Positions 6,977 to 8,954 of a DNA stretch of 8,954 bases are shown piece by piece. The DNA lies in assembly GCA_943328865.2 (NCBI GenBank), contig CALQBR020000031.1, positions 1 to 8,954 of the forward strand. The letters are read 5' to 3'. Origin of the DNA: Sphingobacterium thalpophilum (GTDB lineage Bacteria > Bacteroidota > Bacteroidia > Flavobacteriales > Flavobacteriaceae). How positions within the stretch are numbered: position 1 is the stretch's first letter; every line of letters starts with the position of its first letter. The notes beneath the pieces are model-generated. The model was not told where the DNA came from. It ran no database searches and saw nothing but the letters and a program-made list of their open reading frames with translations. The position numbers and the translations under genes are program-made.

Positions 6977-7654
6977 TTAGTCTTCTAATAAATCGGGTCT
7001 TCTGTTTTTAGTATGGGTATAAGCCATGTCTTCTCTCCATTTGTCAATTTTGGCAAAATGCCCGCTGGTCAAGACCTCAGGAACTTTCCAACCGTTATAG
7101 TCGGCTGGTCTGGTATAAATAGGTGGCGATAATAAATTATCTTGAAAACTATCGGTTAAGGCCGAGGTTTCATCGCTCAAAACCCCTGGAATCAGTCGAA
7201 TCAAAGCATCGGATAGAACTAGCGCCCCTAATTCACCCCCCGATAGCACATAATCGCCAATAGAAATTTCGCGAGTAATAAAATGGTCGCGTACCCGCTG
7301 ATCGACACCTTTATAATGTCCGCATAAAATGATGATATTTTCATACATCGACATCGTGTTGGCCATTTTTTGATTCAAGGTTTCCCCGTCTGGAGTCATA
7401 TAAATGATTTCGTCGTAGGATCTTTCGCTTTTCAAATGCGTGATACAAGCATCAATAGGTTGTACGGTCATGACCATTCCGGCACCACCTCCAAAAGGAT
7501 AATCATCGACGCTTTTTTGTTTGTTGGTGGTATAATCTCTTAAATTATGGAAGTGTACTTCTACCAATCCTTTGTCAATGGCACGTTTCATAATTGAAGC
7601 TTCAAAAGGACTTCGCAATAATTCTGGGAGGATGGTAATAATATCGATGCGCAT
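6977..7654 (-). CDS. trmD: tRNA (guanine-N1-)-methyltransferase TrmD
   Basis: Transfers a methyl group from S-adenosylmethionine to N1 of G37 in tRNAs, preventing +1 frameshifting; an essential cytoplasmic SPOUT-class homodimer with a trefoil knot. Visible in the 225-residue protein: FGGGAGM at 54-60, TPDG at 87-90, GHYKGVDQR at 112-120, [11 protein letters not shown] at 131-141, Arg153, and the catalytic Asp168 in TDSF, followed by the C-terminal helical domain. The ATG at 7652-7654 ([11 protein letters not shown]) matches the family N-terminus; a TTG 20 codons upstream would add an atypical extension. It is about 30 residues shorter than E. coli TrmD, mainly at the C-terminus. Lys115 replaces the Glu that E. 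coli has in its RYEG motif. It precedes rplS as in most bacteria, but the upstream genes rpsP and rimM are missing here. Confidence 0.97.
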   Translation of the reverse strand: MRIDIITILPELLRSPFEASIMKRAIDKGLVEVHFHNLRDYTTNKQKSVDDYPFGGGAGMVMTVQPIDACITHLKSERSYDEIIYMTPDGETLNQKMANTMSMYENIIILCGHYKGVDQRVRDHFITREISIGDYVLSGGELGALVLSDALIRLIPGVLSDETSALTDSFQDNLLSPPIYTRPADYNGWKVPEVLTSGHFAKIDKWREDMAYTHTKNRRPDLLED

Positions 7655-7775
7655 TTTTTTCTTTTCTGATTTTGGAGTGGTAAAGGTACAAAGTTTTAAA
7701 CAATCAGAAAGCAATGGGTTTGGGACTTGAAAGGCAGATTAAATAGTCTGTTTGTATATCGGATTAAATTCCAAG

Positions 7776-7783
7776 CAAAATTA
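7776..7783 (-). promoter_or_regulatory. Possible Bacteroidota -7 promoter element for trmD
   Basis: The - strand bases TAATTTTG match TAnnTTTG exactly, 121 bases upstream of the trmD ATG, within the 200-base gap after the CHAD gene. A -33 TTG is lacking. The predicted leader of about 115 bases is long, so this is only a candidate. Confidence 0.3.
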
Positions 7784-7854
7784 TTAACTTTTCTTTGGTA
7801 ATAAGTAAATAATTTAAATAGGGCTGTTATAAACTTATTAATAAAGTTAAATTT

Positions 7855-8604
7855 TTAAATATGATTATTTGTCAAATTTTTAAGCAATGCAATAAATTGT
7901 ATTTTTTCTTTTTCCTTTAACTTTAAAACAGATTCATTCGTGTCCATAGAAAAATGTTTGTGAGAAATAAATTTAATTGCGGAATAAGTGTCATGCCAAT
8001 CGCCTAATTTTTCTTGTCGTATTTTAATTTCCACTTCATTTAATTCAATTTCTTTTTTTATTTTTTTAGGTAGGGCATTATAAACGTACATTATTTTTTT
8101 AATTTTCTTCCTGTATTGATGCAAATCCAATCTTTCCTTGTTTTTAAGTTGCTTATTTGCTTTATTTTTTTGATTTTTAAAATAATGATTTATAATTGTT
8201 TTGTTAGGAAGCTTTTCGGGTAAATTAATGGTTTGGCAATATTTTTTTATAAGTTTTAGATATCGTGAACCACGTTTAATTAATTTGAGGGTTAGAATAT
8301 TTTCTTTTATTTTTAATTGTTCTATAAGTTTCTTGGGAGGATGCGCAAATAATTCCAACAAGTGACTATTAATTTGTATTTCCCGAATTTTTCCAGCTTT
8401 ACAAAATAATGGATTGAGCATTGTTGTATTATATGTTTCCTCATATACATTTTCAGCAAATGATAATGTGGCTTTAATTTTTTTTATATCCACTCTCAAA
8501 TGATGAAGACATTCGGGATTCATATTTTTTAAGTAGATAGAAAGATTTCTCTCAATGGATTTAAGGAGTTCGATAACATAGTGATTTAGTATATTTTTTT
8601 GCAT
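7855..8604 (-). CDS. CHAD domain-containing protein (probable polyphosphate-binding)
   Basis: A 249-residue, all-helical, strongly basic cytoplasmic protein made up almost entirely of a CHAD (conserved histidine alpha-helical) domain. The first half carries the signature LHHLRVDIKKIKA (33-45) and the AGKIREI segment with Arg74; the second half repeats the pattern as LHQYRKKIKKI (161-171), followed by KLGDWHDTYSAI (199-210). These are the conserved His/Arg/Lys helices that line the basic pocket of CHAD proteins, which bind inorganic polyphosphate. I count 42 lysines (17 percent). It stands alone: there is no fused CYTH domain, and no polyphosphate kinase or phosphatase is visible nearby. The gene is visibly more AT-rich than trmD or icd, with many T runs on the + strand. 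The ATG at 8602-8604 is the start. Family assignment is solid; the physiological role is unknown. Confidence 0.88.
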   Translation of the reverse strand: MQKNILNHYVIELLKSIERNLSIYLKNMNPECLHHLRVDIKKIKATLSFAENVYEETYNTTMLNPLFCKAGKIREIQINSHLLELFAHPPKKLIEQLKIKENILTLKLIKRGSRYLKLIKKYCQTINLPEKLPNKTIINHYFKNQKNKANKQLKNKERLDLHQYRKKIKKIMYVYNALPKKIKKEIELNEVEIKIRQEKLGDWHDTYSAIKFISHKHFSMDTNESVLKLKEKEKIQFIALLKNLTNNHI

Positions 8605-8801
8605 TAACTTTTTTAAATTACAAATAGTTCATCTATTCTTGTCCCTACTTTGATTAGGTTTTGCTACTAGGCGTCATGAGGTAAACACATTCTGTAGGTT
8701 TCATAAATGCTCTTAAAGTTAGTTGTTTATCTAGTCATTATGTTTTTCTGTATTGAATTTTGCGGAAATAACCAATACGTGTTCTAATTCAAATTCTTCC
8801 T
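8605..8801. other. Intergenic spacer between DoxX-like and CHAD genes
   Basis: A 197-base spacer in which I find no convincing open frame, hairpin terminator, tRNA or exact TAnnTTTG element in front of the CHAD gene. It includes a patch around 8650-8700 that is less AT-rich than the rest but resembles nothing I recognise. Confidence 0.4.
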
Positions 8802-8954
8802 TTATTTTTTAGTATCGTTTAATTTGTGATAGTAAATGTATGAAACGGCTAAAATTCCGAATATGACTAATGGAAAAAATGTTTGTCCATTTACTCCGTC
8901 AACTGCTCCATGACTAATTGTTGCAAAAATAAAGTCAAAAGCAAAACCAGCATA
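8802..8954 (-). CDS. DoxX-like family membrane protein, C-terminal fragment (partial at window edge)
   Basis: The - strand is open from the window edge to a TAA at 8802-8804, giving 50 residues that start YAGFAFDF. The pattern fits the end of DoxX-like proteins: an AYAGF-F-type helix with a small polar SHGAVDG turn (SH, then DG), then a final membrane helix around PLVIFGILAVSYIYY and a short charged tail. Proteins of this family are about 120-140 residues with four membrane helices, so roughly the first 70-80 residues lie beyond the window. Their function is poorly defined. The fragment was found by translating the edge directly and has no start codon in view. The assignment rests on a short match and could be another small membrane family. 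Confidence 0.65.
   Translation of the reverse strand, partial: YAGFAFDFIFATISHGAVDGVNGQTFFPLVIFGILAVSYIYYHKLNDTKK

Noticed and set aside
7655..7714. N-terminal extension of TrmD from an upstream TTG
   Set aside because: The family N-terminus begins at the ATG with MRIDIIT; the extra 20 residues have no counterpart in TrmD proteins.

Overview
The window looks like chromosome from a low-GC member of the Bacteroidota, most likely Flavobacteriaceae (Flavobacterium or a close relative). The evidence is the TonB-dependent receptor paired with a DUF4249 lipoprotein, start codons without Shine-Dalgarno sequences, several matches to the Bacteroidota -7 promoter element TAnnTTTG, and flavobacterial versions of UvrB, TrmD, L19 and isocitrate dehydrogenase. 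I see no mobile element, CRISPR array, tRNA or rRNA.

Layout: the 3' half of uvrB (nucleotide excision repair) enters from the left on the + strand. Everything after it lies on the - strand. A small TerB-like protein converges on uvrB so tightly that one TTAA tetranucleotide supplies both stop codons. After a 188-base gap comes a likely two-gene unit read right to left: an outer-membrane TonB-dependent receptor, then a DUF4249 lipoprotein. Upstream of it, and separated by a clear intrinsic terminator, is icd, encoding an NADP-type isocitrate dehydrogenase closely resembling the eukaryotic cytosolic enzyme. Next come rplS (ribosomal protein L19), with its own terminator, leader and promoter-like element, and trmD (tRNA m1G37 methyltransferase). 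The usual partners rpsP and rimM are absent. Further right are a lysine-rich, very AT-rich CHAD-domain protein (probable polyphosphate binding) and the C-terminal end of a DoxX-like membrane protein cut by the window edge.

How the genes relate: most are independent housekeeping units (repair, TCA cycle, translation) with their own terminators or promoters. The only strong functional pairing is the receptor plus DUF4249 lipoprotein, which probably forms an outer-membrane uptake complex of unknown substrate; it is the least understood system here. No gene cluster in the window is obviously a new defence or biosynthetic system.
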